Shown piece after piece: positions 1-6,621 of a DNA stretch of 12,868 bases (position 1 is the stretch's first letter; each line of letters starts with the position of its first letter). The stretch lies in the NCBI GenBank assembly GCA_039806065.1, contig JBDKJS010000125.1:1-12868 (forward strand), given 5' to 3'. This DNA is from JBDKJS01 sp039806065 (lineage in GTDB: Bacteria > Bacteroidota > Bacteroidia > AKYH767-A > 2013-40CM-41-45). A program made the translations under genes and the position numbers. The notes under the pieces are model-generated. The model searched no databases. It was not told the DNA's origin and saw only the letters and a list, made by a program, of their open reading frames with translations.

Positions 1-180
1 GTAATATTGCACCAGCGCATCTATCACCGCTTTGGGCTTTTGAGAAGTGGCCGCATTGTCTAAATAAATCAATGGTTTACCGTAAATTTTTTGATTTAAT
101 ATAGGAAATTCATTCCTAAGATTAAGTACGTAATCTTGGTTCGGTAAAACTGATTCAACTTTATTTTCTGAAATATTCAT
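1..180 (-). CDS. sufS: Cysteine desulfurase SufS, N-terminal part (cut by window edge)
   Basis: Only the first 60 codons are in the window; the gene runs off the left edge. The reading frame starts with ATG at 180 and translates to MNISENKVESV followed by residues resembling the N-terminus of group II cysteine desulfurases: RNEFPILNQKIYGKPLIYL, then DNAATSQKPKAVIDAL. The Y-L-D-N-A-A-T-S-Q-K-P stretch is the hallmark opening of SufS/CsdA-type PLP enzymes. These take sulfur from cysteine as a persulfide for Fe-S cluster assembly by the SUF system in the cytoplasm. The catalytic cysteine and the PLP lysine lie outside the window, so activity cannot be checked. The N-terminal extension of about 20 residues before the conserved part is modest and normal. 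The gene is divergent from fabD. A related PLP desulfurase (CsdA type) is possible, but SufS is most likely in Bacteroidota. Confidence 0.88.
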   Translation of the reverse strand, partial: MNISENKVESVLPNQDYVLNLRNEFPILNQKIYGKPLIYLDNAATSQKPKAVIDALVQYY

Positions 181-423
181 AACTAAATTCTTTGCTAAAG
201 TAACTAAAAAATAAACGCTTAATGGAGAAGAAAGGTTAAGTATTCTTGATGAGGAAAATTTTAAAAAATGGAATATTAAAAATGGGAGTAGTGAGATTGG
301 AAATGACCTATTGGTTTTTTTGTAATGCCATAATATTCCATTACTTTGCTCATCCAAAAAACTGATTTGGCAATTAAGGCCATTCACTATTTAGTACATT
401 AAAACAACCAAATTAATATTAAA
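181..423. other. Divergent intergenic region sufS/fabD
   Basis: These 243 bases separate two divergent genes and must hold both promoters. I see no convincing protein gene. The longest plus-strand ATG frame near the centre (303-365) codes for 20 residues with no recognisable character. No exact TAnnTTTG box was found for sufS on the minus strand. A weak candidate for fabD lies at 366-395. Six-base inverted arms GTAATG (322-327) and CATTAC (339-344) flank an AT-rich centre and could be a regulator site, but so short a dyad can arise by chance. Confidence 0.6.
366..395 (+). promoter_or_regulatory. Weak candidate promoter for fabD
   Basis: A TTTG at 366-369 is followed after 18 bases by TATTTAG at 388-394. 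This loosely fits the Bacteroidota pattern TTTG-N19-TAnnTTTG, but the -7 element matches only in part. It would leave a leader of about 20-25 bases before the fabD ATG, which is reasonable. Treat as a guess. Confidence 0.22.
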
Positions 424-1305
424 ATGAAAGCATACGTATTTCCAGGACAAGGCGCTCAATTTACGGGTATGGGTAAGGACTTGTATGAATCCAATGATGT
501 AGCAAAGCGATATTTTGCGATAGCCAATGAAGTTTTAGGATTTGACTTACAATCCATCATGTTTAATGGCAGCGAAGATGATTTGCGACAAACCAAAGTT
601 ACTCAACCGGCTGTTTTCGTACATTCGGCTATAACAGCACTTTGCCTTCCTAATTTTAAACCTGATATGGTGGCTGGTCATAGTTTAGGAGAGTTTACAG
701 CTTTAGTAGCTAATAAAGCACTTACGTTTGAAGCAGCCTTAACCTTGGTGCAACAACGAGCCTTGGCCATGCAACGTGCTTGTGAACAAGAGCCAGGAAC
801 AATGGCAGCTATCCTTAATTTAGCAGAAGAAGTGATAGAAAAAATATGTGTTGCATTAAACGATGAGGGTCATCAAGTGGTGCCGGCAAATTATAACTGT
901 CCAGGTCAGCTGGTAATTTCTGGGAGTATTGATGGAATAAACCTAGCATGTGAAAGAATGAAAGCTGAGGGAGCCAAAAGAGCAATGGTGCTTCCAGTGG
1001 GTGGAGCATTTCACTCTCCACTAATGGAGCCCGCAAGGCAAGAATTGATCAAGGCCATTAACAGTACCGTTTTCACTAATCCTATATGTCCTGTTTATCA
1101 AAATGTAACTGCCAATGCCGTACATGATGCTGATCAAATTAAAGAAAATTTAATGGCACAACTCACAGGTCCGGTAAAGTGGACACAAACCATACAGCAA
1201 ATGATTGTAGATGGAGCCACCAGCTTCACGGAAGTTGGGCCCGGAAAAGTGTTACAAGGGCTTATCAAAAAAATTAACAAAGAAGCCATTGCAGAGAGCG
1301 CATAA
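424..1305 (+). CDS. fabD: Malonyl-CoA:ACP transacylase FabD
   Basis: FabD moves the malonyl group from CoA to acyl carrier protein, supplying the extender unit for type II fatty acid synthesis in the cytoplasm. The 293-residue product has the usual length. It opens with FPGQGAQFTGMG (residues 6-17), the oxyanion-hole loop of the family. The nucleophile is Ser87 in GHSLGE (85-90). Arg112 in QQRALAMQ is the carboxylate-binding arginine that selects malonyl. His197 in GAFHSPLM completes the Ser-His dyad. The C-terminal TEVGPGKVLQGL (269-280) is typical. The ATG at 424 sits behind an A/T-rich leader without a Shine-Dalgarno sequence. No other fab gene lies beside it; instead a GH3-family gene follows after 33 bases in the same direction and probably in the same transcript. 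All key residues are present, so it should be active. Confidence 0.97.
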   Translation: MKAYVFPGQGAQFTGMGKDLYESNDVAKRYFAIANEVLGFDLQSIMFNGSEDDLRQTKVTQPAVFVHSAITALCLPNFKPDMVAGHSLGEFTALVANKALTFEAALTLVQQRALAMQRACEQEPGTMAAILNLAEEVIEKICVALNDEGHQVVPANYNCPGQLVISGSIDGINLACERMKAEGAKRAMVLPVGGAFHSPLMEPARQELIKAINSTVFTNPICPVYQNVTANAVHDADQIKENLMAQLTGPVKWTQTIQQMIVDGATSFTEVGPGKVLQGLIKKINKEAIAESA

Positions 1306-1338
1306 CCAAGGTTCTTACCAATAAAATACAAATACAAA

Positions 1339-2856
1339 TTGGCAATTATAAATTCTATACTCAGTTGGTGGATAAAGAAGCGGCTACATCAGATAGACCT
1401 TTTTTTAAAATATCCACACGAAGTTCAGCAGGATTGGTTAACTCGGTTAATTCAAACGAGCATTGGGACTGAATGGGGGAGAAAATATGGATATGGTAGT
1501 ATTAATTCAGTAGAAGATTTTAAAAAAAATGTGCCCATTTCTAATTATGATGCACTGAAGCCCTACATTATGCGAATAATGCAAGGGGAGCAGAATATAC
1601 TGTGGGCAAGTGAGATTAAAAATTTTTCAAAATCAAGTGGTACTACAGCAGATAAGAGTAAGTTCATTCCAGTTTCAAATGAGGCACTTGAAGAATGTCA
1701 TTACAAAGGGGGCAAAGACATGCTTTCAGTTTATTGCAATCTATATCCCAACACTCAGATTTTTAGTGGTAAAAGTTTAGCACTAGGCGGAAGTCACGTA
1801 ATTAATAGCTATAATCCTGATAGTATTTATGGAGATATTAGTGCGATACTTTTAGAACATTTACCCTATTGGGCAGAGTTTAATAGAATTCCAGATCGGC
1901 ATATTGCACTATTAGATAAGTGGGAAACAAAAATAGAGCGCATGGCCGAAGCAGCCATCAAGGAAAACGTTACCAATCTAAGCGGTGTACCAACATGGAT
2001 CATTGTATTATCAAAAAAAATTTTAGAACAAACTGGGAAGCAACATTTGCTCGAAGTATGGCCAAACCTAGAATTATATATACACGGTGCAGTCAATTTT
2101 AATCCTTACCGATCACAATTTCGAAAGTTAATACCAAGCGATCATTTTCATTATTTAGAAACTTATAATGCAAGCGAAGGTTTTTTTGGAATTCAAGATC
2201 AGAAGAACACAGATGAAATGCTGTTAATGCTTGACTACGGAATCTATTATGAATTTATGCCTATGGAAGAATATGGCAAAGACCACCCACAAACGCTTAC
2301 ATTGAAAGAAGTGGAGCTGGGTAAAAGCTATGCAATGGTAATAAGTACCAATGCTGGATTATGGCGTTACATTATAGGCGACACAATAAAATTTACAAGT
2401 ATTCATCCGTATAGAATAAAAATTACTGGTCGAACCAAATTATACATCAACGCATTTGGAGAGGAAGTGATGATAGATAATACCGACACTGCAATTCAAA
2501 CTGCTTGTGATAAATGCAATGCCATGATCAAAGATTATACTGTGGCACCTCGTTATTTTGAAGGGCAGCAGAGTGGCGCGCATGAATGGATCATTGAGTT
2601 TGAGCAAGCTCCATCAGATTTAAACTACTTCACCAATGTATTAGACAACGCATTAAAATCACTTAATAGCGACTATGAAGCCAAACGCTATAAGGACATG
2701 GCTTTGAGTTTACCCATCATACATGCAGCCCGGAATGGAACCTTTTATCAGTGGATGAAGCAAAAACAAAAGTTAGGCGGTCAGCACAAAGTGCCCAGGC
2801 TAAGCAACGACCGAAAAAACATTGAAGAATTATTGGCAATAAAAAACGGAAGCTGA
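1339..2856 (+). CDS. GH3 auxin-responsive-promoter family protein (acyl-adenylating, putative amide synthetase), TTG start
   Basis: The 505-residue product belongs to the GH3 family. Plant members (JAR1 type) adenylate a carboxylic acid and join it to an amino acid. The roles of bacterial members are largely unknown. Visible motifs are the ATP loop SSGTTADKSKFIPVS (99-113), the YNASEG motif (276-281) that contacts the adenylate, RYIIGD (343-348) and ITGRTKLYINAFGEE (362-376). The C-terminus KVPRLSNDRKNIEE is also family-like. The start is unusual. Conserved-looking sequence (AIINSILSWWIKKR) begins right after TTG at 1339. The frame runs back to the fabD stop at 1303-1305 with no ATG or GTG, and the next in-frame ATG is near residue 78, inside the fold. 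TTG is therefore the only sensible start. The stop codon lies in the loop of a terminator hairpin. The substrate cannot be read from sequence; a fatty or aryl acid is possible given the fabD neighbour. Confidence 0.9.
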   Translation: MAIINSILSWWIKKRLHQIDLFLKYPHEVQQDWLTRLIQTSIGTEWGRKYGYGSINSVEDFKKNVPISNYDALKPYIMRIMQGEQNILWASEIKNFSKSSGTTADKSKFIPVSNEALEECHYKGGKDMLSVYCNLYPNTQIFSGKSLALGGSHVINSYNPDSIYGDISAILLEHLPYWAEFNRIPDRHIALLDKWETKIERMAEAAIKENVTNLSGVPTWIIVLSKKILEQTGKQHLLEVWPNLELYIHGAVNFNPYRSQFRKLIPSDHFHYLETYNASEGFFGIQDQKNTDEMLLMLDYGIYYEFMPMEEYGKDHPQTLTLKEVELGKSYAMVISTNAGLWRYIIGDTIKFTSIHPYRIKITGRTKLYINAFGEEVMIDNTDTAIQTACDKCNAMIKDYTVAPRYFEGQQSGAHEWIIEFEQAPSDLNYFTNVLDNALKSLNSDYEAKRYKDMALSLPIIHAARNGTFYQWMKQKQKLGGQHKVPRLSNDRKNIEELLAIKNGS

Positions 2857-2870
2857 TTAAGCTTCCGTTT
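2844..2870. terminator. Shared terminator between GH3 and cold-shock genes
   Basis: Ten-base perfect arms AAACGGAAGC (2844-2853) and GCTTCCGTTT (2861-2870) flank a seven-base loop that holds the GH3 stop codon TGA (2854-2856). Read on the minus strand the right arm runs into TTTTTTATT, a good T-tract, so it is a strong intrinsic terminator for the cold-shock gene. On the plus strand the T-run is short (GTTT then CGG), so GH3 termination is weaker. The stem includes the last codons of GH3. Confidence 0.82.
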
Positions 2871-2893
2871 CGGCAATTCTTGTTATACTTGTA

Positions 2894-3088
2894 TTAACTT
2901 ACTTTCTTAACATTAACTGCGTTTTGACCTTTTTTTCCGTCAACCACATCAAAAGTAACATCATCCTTATCACGGATTTTGTCAATTAATCCTGAATGGT
3001 GAACGAATACTTCTCTTTGGCTTTCGCCATCTACAATAAAACCAAAACCTTTGGCTTCATTGAAAAATTTTACTTTACCTGTTTTCAT
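2894..3088 (-). CDS. Cold-shock domain protein, CspA family
   Basis: A 64-residue single-domain cold-shock protein. Such proteins bind single-stranded RNA or DNA and act as RNA chaperones or antiterminators. The product starts MKTGKVKFFNEAKGFGFI. RNP1 is KGFGFI (13-18) and RNP2 is VFVHH (27-31), with the conserved aromatic residues Phe8, Phe9, Phe15, Phe17 and Phe28. It lacks the usual C-terminal GPQAxNV form but has the equivalent GQNAVNV (54-60). Length and fold are normal. It is transcribed alone, between a terminator for the upstream yqeY-like gene and its own terminator at 2844-2870. Its promoter region overlaps a near-perfect 31-base palindrome (3128-3158), which suggests specific control. 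Whether it is cold-induced cannot be told from the sequence. Confidence 0.95.
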   Translation of the reverse strand: MKTGKVKFFNEAKGFGFIVDGESQREVFVHHSGLIDKIRDKDDVTFDVVDGKKGQNAVNVKKVS

Positions 3089-3127
3089 TAAATATTTAAT
3101 TGATAATTTATTAAGGTGCGCAAGGTA

Positions 3128-3158
3128 CGTTTAAATCTTGTTTTAACAAATTTAAACG
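3128..3158. repeat. 31-base near-perfect palindrome upstream of the cold-shock gene
   Basis: Arms CGTTTAAATCTTGTT (3128-3142) and AACAAATTTAAACG (3145-3158) pair fully apart from one bulged C at 3137, around a two-base centre. The dyad covers the TAAATTTG box on the minus strand (3147-3154) and the expected transcription start. No T-tract follows, and the two-base centre makes a poor hairpin loop. A protein-binding operator is therefore more likely than a terminator. A structured start of the 5' leader is the alternative. Confidence 0.75.
3147..3154 (-). promoter_or_regulatory. Candidate -7 promoter box for the cold-shock gene
   Basis: The minus strand reads TAAATTTG, an exact match to the Bacteroidota -7 consensus TAnnTTTG, 58 bases upstream of the cold-shock ATG. 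Transcription would start near 3140 and give a leader of about 50 bases. No clear TTG was found at the expected -33 distance, which lowers confidence. The box lies inside the palindrome 3128-3158. Confidence 0.5.
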
Positions 3159-3194
3159 CAATTTTTTAATGGCTTTATGAGTAAAAAACAAGTT

Positions 3195-3211
3195 AAAAAG
3201 CCACTTGGCTT
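3195..3211 (-). terminator. Intrinsic terminator after the YqeY-like gene
   Basis: On the minus strand AAGCC, loop AAGT, GGCTT is followed by further T (GGCTTTTT then AAC). The hairpin begins 3 bases past the TAA stop (3215-3217) of the YqeY-like gene. The stem is short but GC-rich with a T-run. It separates that gene from the cold-shock gene downstream. Confidence 0.7.
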
Positions 3212-3214
3212 AAA

Positions 3215-3658
3215 TTAGGCACCAAGTAATTCCTTTAAAATAGTAGAAACCAGCTTATTATCAGCCTTGCCAGCCAATTGTTTACTGGCTATGCCCATCA
3301 CTTTGCCTAATGCTGAGGGCCCATTAAGGCCGGCCTCGGTGATTATATTTTGCAAAACTAGTTTTATCTCGGACTCGCTCATTTGCGAAGGAAGAAATTG
3401 CTCTATTACCTTAAGTTCGTCCTCTTCAGGCTGAAAAAGATCCGGTCTATTCTGATCCTTGTATATAGCTATGGATTCTTTTCGCTGCTTCACCAATCGC
3501 TGTACAAGTTTAATTTCTTCATCAGCCCCGAAAGCACTTCCAGATGTTTTGGCTAGTAGAATGGCTGCTTTCACTGCACGCAGTGCACGCAATGCTGCTT
3601 CATCCTTTGCTATCATAGCAGCCTTGAGGGCGGGGGTTATTTTTTCTTCGAGTGTCAT
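3215..3658 (-). CDS. GatB/YqeY domain-containing protein
   Basis: The 147-residue product matches the YqeY family. This stand-alone protein resembles the C-terminal tail domain of GatB, the tRNA-dependent amidotransferase subunit that helps recognise tRNA. It starts with MTLEEKITPALKAAMIAKD and carries alternating helical segments: ALRALRAVKAAI (23-34), VKQRKESIAIYKDQNRPDL, IEQFLPSQMSE (the LP.QMSE signature) and GKVMGIASKQLAGKADNKLVS near the C-terminus. The length is typical for the family (about 150). Its exact cellular role is not settled; it may assist tRNA-related functions. It is preceded by a candidate promoter box 12 bases before the ATG and followed by its own terminator, so it is probably a single-gene unit, although the upstream esterase on the same strand is only 84 bases away. 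Confidence 0.92.
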   Translation of the reverse strand: MTLEEKITPALKAAMIAKDEAALRALRAVKAAILLAKTSGSAFGADEEIKLVQRLVKQRKESIAIYKDQNRPDLFQPEEDELKVIEQFLPSQMSESEIKLVLQNIITEAGLNGPSALGKVMGIASKQLAGKADNKLVSTILKELLGA

Positions 3659-3670
3659 AATTTTTTATTA

Positions 3671-3678
3671 CAAAATTA
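3671..3678 (-). promoter_or_regulatory. Candidate -7 promoter box for the YqeY-like gene
   Basis: The minus strand reads TAATTTTG, an exact TAnnTTTG match ending 12 bases before the ATG at 3658. A start about 7 bases downstream would give a very short leader of 5-6 bases, almost leaderless. No good -33 TTG was found at the usual spacing. In such AT-rich sequence an 8-base match can be chance. Confidence 0.38.
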
Positions 3679-3742
3679 AAAAATGAATCTTAAGTATGGT
3701 CAGTAGAGTTAATGACAAGTTTATCTGGCAAGAGCCCCAACT

Positions 3743-5023
3743 TTAGTACTTGATAAATTTTTTGGTGATAAATTGATTTTGGTAGTTCAAGGTCAAACTA
3801 TAAGCACCTTTGGGGAGGTCATTCACTGGTAAAATGCTATTGAAATCAGTAATACTATAAGATCCTACTCTATTTCCCAACAAATCATGAATGGTAATAG
3901 TTGCAGGAAGACTAAGTGTATTTATGGATAAATTATTTTGAGTGGGATTAGGATACAATACTATTGGTTGGATGGCATTGGTATGGGGAAGATCAGTAGT
4001 AGAAAATGTATTGGGCAATGGATTTGGGTCTATGGGGCTGCAACCTAAATATTGATAAAGAAAATTACTAACGAATCGTACTGTGGTATCCATGTAAGCA
4101 ATGGCTGTAGGAGAAGTACCTGCATAGGGTACATGATCGGCCCCAGCCCAAGTATACATAGCTTGGTTTACATTATTAAGTCTGGCAAAAATATGATCAT
4201 GAATGGCGTGTGAACCATCTACTATCATAATTTGAAAGAACACAGCGATGGTAAGCATACTGTGACCATAAGGTACCGTATTGTCATTGGTACCGTGCAT
4301 GCTGGCTATAGGTATATCGTTTTCAATGATCCAACTACTGTCACCAATGGCTCCACAAAGATTAAGAACTGCACTTATGGTAGCTCCGTAACCTGGATTA
4401 CCGCTTTCACCATCCAAGTTTCCCAATAAAGTGGTATCAATAGCAGGCGGCAATTCATTTACATCATTAAGATAAGCCAAATGGATACTAGTAAAAGCAC
4501 CTGCACTACTTCCCCCACCAAAAATTAAGGTTGAATCTATTTGATATAAATTATTAGTGGCTGCATCTTTTCTCAAAAAACGGATGGCTGCCTTCATATC
4601 TTGCACGGCACGGTAAACAGCTTGTGTGGCCTTAGTTTGATTAGGAGGAAAAACCATTCCCAATCTATAGTTAATACTAGCGGTAACATAACCTCTTTTA
4701 GCAAACTGATTGCAAAGAGCAGTTACATCCATATCATTTTTAGTTCCACCTAAGAAACTTCCGCCATGAACCCAAACTATTACTGGTCGTTGGGTAAGTG
4801 TATCACCATCCGGCTGATAAATATCCATGGTGAGCTGAACGGTATCACCTTGATAATCTACATTAGATCCAAATACTACATCAGAGGTTACATTTACATT
4901 GGGAAAAACTTCCTGGTCAAATCGTGGAGCTAAACTGCAAAAATCAGTTTGCGCCACCACACTGAGCGATAAAAACAATGTTAAAGCAACTAATCGAATC
5001 TTTATAAAGTTATAATTTGACAT
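3743..5023 (-). CDS. Secreted alpha/beta-hydrolase (carboxylesterase-like) with T9SS C-terminal sorting domain
   Basis: The 426-residue product has three parts. A Sec signal peptide covers about residues 1-24 (hydrophobic LVALTLFLSLSVVA, likely cut before Gln25). An alpha/beta-hydrolase domain follows, about 45-325. It has the oxyanion-hole motif HGGSF (86-90), NYRLG (118-122), nucleophile elbow GSSAG (171-175) with Ser173, probable acid Asp247 in HGTNDNTV and His297 in GADHVPY. The tail, about 348-426, begins IVLYPNP (354-360) and ends in a basic KKFIKY, the pattern of type A T9SS sorting domains. The protein should therefore cross the outer membrane by type IX secretion and be anchored to or released from the cell surface. 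The layout resembles BD-FAE/carboxylesterase-type hydrolases, so the substrate may be an ester-decorated carbohydrate or a short-chain ester, but this cannot be decided. No carbohydrate-degradation genes lie nearby. No clear promoter was found in front of it. Confidence 0.88.
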   Translation of the reverse strand: MSNYNFIKIRLVALTLFLSLSVVAQTDFCSLAPRFDQEVFPNVNVTSDVVFGSNVDYQGDTVQLTMDIYQPDGDTLTQRPVIVWVHGGSFLGGTKNDMDVTALCNQFAKRGYVTASINYRLGMVFPPNQTKATQAVYRAVQDMKAAIRFLRKDAATNNLYQIDSTLIFGGGSSAGAFTSIHLAYLNDVNELPPAIDTTLLGNLDGESGNPGYGATISAVLNLCGAIGDSSWIIENDIPIASMHGTNDNTVPYGHSMLTIAVFFQIMIVDGSHAIHDHIFARLNNVNQAMYTWAGADHVPYAGTSPTAIAYMDTTVRFVSNFLYQYLGCSPIDPNPLPNTFSTTDLPHTNAIQPIVLYPNPTQNNLSINTLSLPATITIHDLLGNRVGSYSITDFNSILPVNDLPKGAYSLTLNYQNQFITKKFIKY

Positions 5024-5249
5024 GATTAAATTTTTAAAATGAAGCTGTTAAATTAGTAATTGTTTCTTTTGAATGCTCTATAAAATTGCAATTTATTGGA
5101 GAATCAATATTAAACTGAGAAAAGCAAAAAGGTTGAATTCGGAAGTTCTGATAAAGGTAATACAATCCCACTACAAAGGCTACAATAGAGCCGCTAGGTG
5201 AATCGTCAGCAGAATTGTATCTTTGTTATAGAAACTCGACCTAAAATAT
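5024..5249. other. Divergent intergenic region esterase/MBL-rhodanese
   Basis: These 226 bases lie between divergent genes. The plus-strand promoter box is clear (5218-5225). For the esterase on the minus strand I found only TAGCCTTTG (complement of 5173-5181), which has one base too many between TA and TTTG and lies 150 bases from the ATG, so I do not call it. No open frame of interest and no strong hairpin were seen. Confidence 0.6.
5218..5225 (+). promoter_or_regulatory. Promoter -7 box for the MBL-rhodanese/thioredoxin operon
   Basis: TATCTTTG is an exact match to TAnnTTTG, 24 bases before the ATG at 5250. The expected start near 5231 gives a leader of about 18 bases. The -33 region has only a weak match (around GGTG at 5197-5200). 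Its position in front of a two-gene operon makes it the best-placed promoter call in the window. Confidence 0.6.
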
Positions 5250-6620
5250 ATGGAAGTAAAACAACTTTATACTAATTGTCTTGCCGAAGCAGCATATTAT
5301 ATAGAAAGCAATGGCGAAGCAGCCATTATTGATCCTATTCGGGAAACCGAGCCCTACCTGGCCTTATTGGCTGAAAGAGGTACAAAGTTGAAGTATGTTT
5401 TTGAAACACATTTCCATGCCGATTTTGTAAGTGGACACATAGATTTGGCAGCAGCAACTGGTGCACAAATTGTTTTTGGCCCTGAAGCGCATACAGCTTA
5501 CAAAGTTCACAACGCCATTGATGGTGAGATATTTACACTAGGCACTTGCAAGATCAAAACCCTGCACACACCCGGTCACACACCAGAGAGTACGTGTTAT
5601 TTATTAATGGATGAAAGTGGAAAAGACTTTTGCATTTTCACCGGTGATACACTCTTTGTGGGCGATGTGGGCCGACCAGATTTACTTGATGGCAAAATGA
5701 GTAGTGAAGAACTAGCCGGGCATTTATATGATTCATTAAATTCGAAAATTAAGTGCCTAGCAGATTCAGTCATTGTGTATCCGGCACATGGCCCTGGAAG
5801 CAGTTGTGGTAAAAATATTGGAAAGGAAACTTGGAGCACAATAGGACAGCAAAAAATAAGCAATTATGCTCTAGCCGATCAAACAAAAGAGTCTTTTATC
5901 CAATCCGTTACTTATGGCCTAGGGAAACCACCAGCCTATTTTTTTGAAGATGCAAAAATAAATAAGCAAGGATATAAGAATATAAATAAAGTAATAGCTC
6001 AAAATTTGGTAGCATTAGATTTATCATCTGTAGAAAAGGGCTTGCAAGAAGGAGCCATAATATTGGACACACGCCATCCTGATGAGTTCGAAAAAGGATT
6101 TATTCCAGGCTCAATTAATATAGGATTGAATGGTCAATATGCCATTTGGGCCGGAACCTTACTACCTATCCACCAAAAAATCATTTTGCTAACCGAAAAG
6201 GGACAAGAAGAAGAGTCCATCATGCGTTTAGCGCGAGTAGGTTATGAAAACATCCTGGGCTTCATAACTGGTGGGGTGGCTGCTTGGGCATCGAGCCAAA
6301 GATCACTTGACAAAATTGAATCCATTACTCCGGAAGAATTAGCTAATAGTATAAATTCAGGTACCGGAAGTGTATTAGATGTTCGAAAAATTGGGGAGTA
6401 TGAAGGTGGCCATGTACAAAATGCCATTCATGCAAACTTGGCAGATATCGAAGAAGCACTTCAAACACTTGAGAAAAACCATCCTTATATGATCCATTGT
6501 GCTGGTGGTTACCGAAGTATGATAGCCGCGAGCTGGCTTAAGAGAAAAGGATTTACCAAAGTTAAAAATGTATATGGGGGGTTTTCAAAAATCAAAGAAA
6601 CCAATGTCCCGTTAGTATAA
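5250..6620 (+). CDS. MBL-fold hydrolase with two rhodanese domains (persulfide dioxygenase-like)
   Basis: The 456-residue product has an N-terminal metallo-beta-lactamase domain (about 1-215) and two rhodanese domains (about 262-348 and 358-456). The metal site shows HFHADF (54-59), His110 in HTPGH, Asp133 in FTGDTLFVGDVGRPD and His180 in YPAHGPGSSCG. In ETHE1-type persulfide dioxygenases one iron is held by two His and one Asp, which here correspond to His54, His110 and Asp133. Phe59 replaces the fifth histidine of the HxHxDH motif; that fits a one-metal site. The first rhodanese domain has no active cysteine (Thr315/Glu316 stand at the loop). The second has Cys417 in HCAGGYRS and should be able to carry a persulfide. 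The likely role is oxidation or transfer of sulfane sulfur (glutathione or low-molecular-weight persulfides) in the cytoplasm, but a thioester hydrolase-like activity is not excluded. The thioredoxin gene follows after one base. Confidence 0.92.
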   Translation: MEVKQLYTNCLAEAAYYIESNGEAAIIDPIRETEPYLALLAERGTKLKYVFETHFHADFVSGHIDLAAATGAQIVFGPEAHTAYKVHNAIDGEIFTLGTCKIKTLHTPGHTPESTCYLLMDESGKDFCIFTGDTLFVGDVGRPDLLDGKMSSEELAGHLYDSLNSKIKCLADSVIVYPAHGPGSSCGKNIGKETWSTIGQQKISNYALADQTKESFIQSVTYGLGKPPAYFFEDAKINKQGYKNINKVIAQNLVALDLSSVEKGLQEGAIILDTRHPDEFEKGFIPGSINIGLNGQYAIWAGTLLPIHQKIILLTEKGQEEESIMRLARVGYENILGFITGGVAAWASSQRSLDKIESITPEELANSINSGTGSVLDVRKIGEYEGGHVQNAIHANLADIEEALQTLEKNHPYMIHCAGGYRSMIAASWLKRKGFTKVKNVYGGFSKIKETNVPLV

Positions 6621-6621
6621 A

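Noticed and set aside
322..344. Six-base inverted arms GTAATG/CATTAC as a fabD operator
   Set aside because: Arms too short and the centre is not symmetric; mentioned only as part of the intergenic description.
303..365. 20-codon ATG frame between sufS and fabD
   Set aside because: Very short, hydrophobic by AT bias, with no conserved feature or nearby promoter that points to it.
815..1337. Antisense open frames of about 70 residues opposite fabD (815-1036 and 1134-1337 minus)
   Set aside because: They lie opposite a well-supported gene and their translations resemble no known domain; chance frames in AT-rich DNA.
1866..2102. Open frames opposite and alongside the GH3 gene (1866-2096 minus, 1920-2102 plus)
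   Set aside because: They overlap the GH3 reading frame, which has all motifs across the region, and lack any family character.
424..2856. fabD-GH3 as a single fused protein, since both lie in the same frame
   Set aside because: An in-frame TAA at 1303-1305 ends FabD exactly where the family ends, so the shared frame is a coincidence or an old spacing, not a fusion.
3459..3686. 75-residue plus-strand frame opposite the YqeY-like gene
   Set aside because: Antisense shadow: its Ala/Ser-rich composition is the complement of the helical YqeY codons.
5173..5181. Possible esterase promoter box TAGCCTTTG on the minus strand
   Set aside because: One extra base compared with TAnnTTTG and 150 bases from the start codon.
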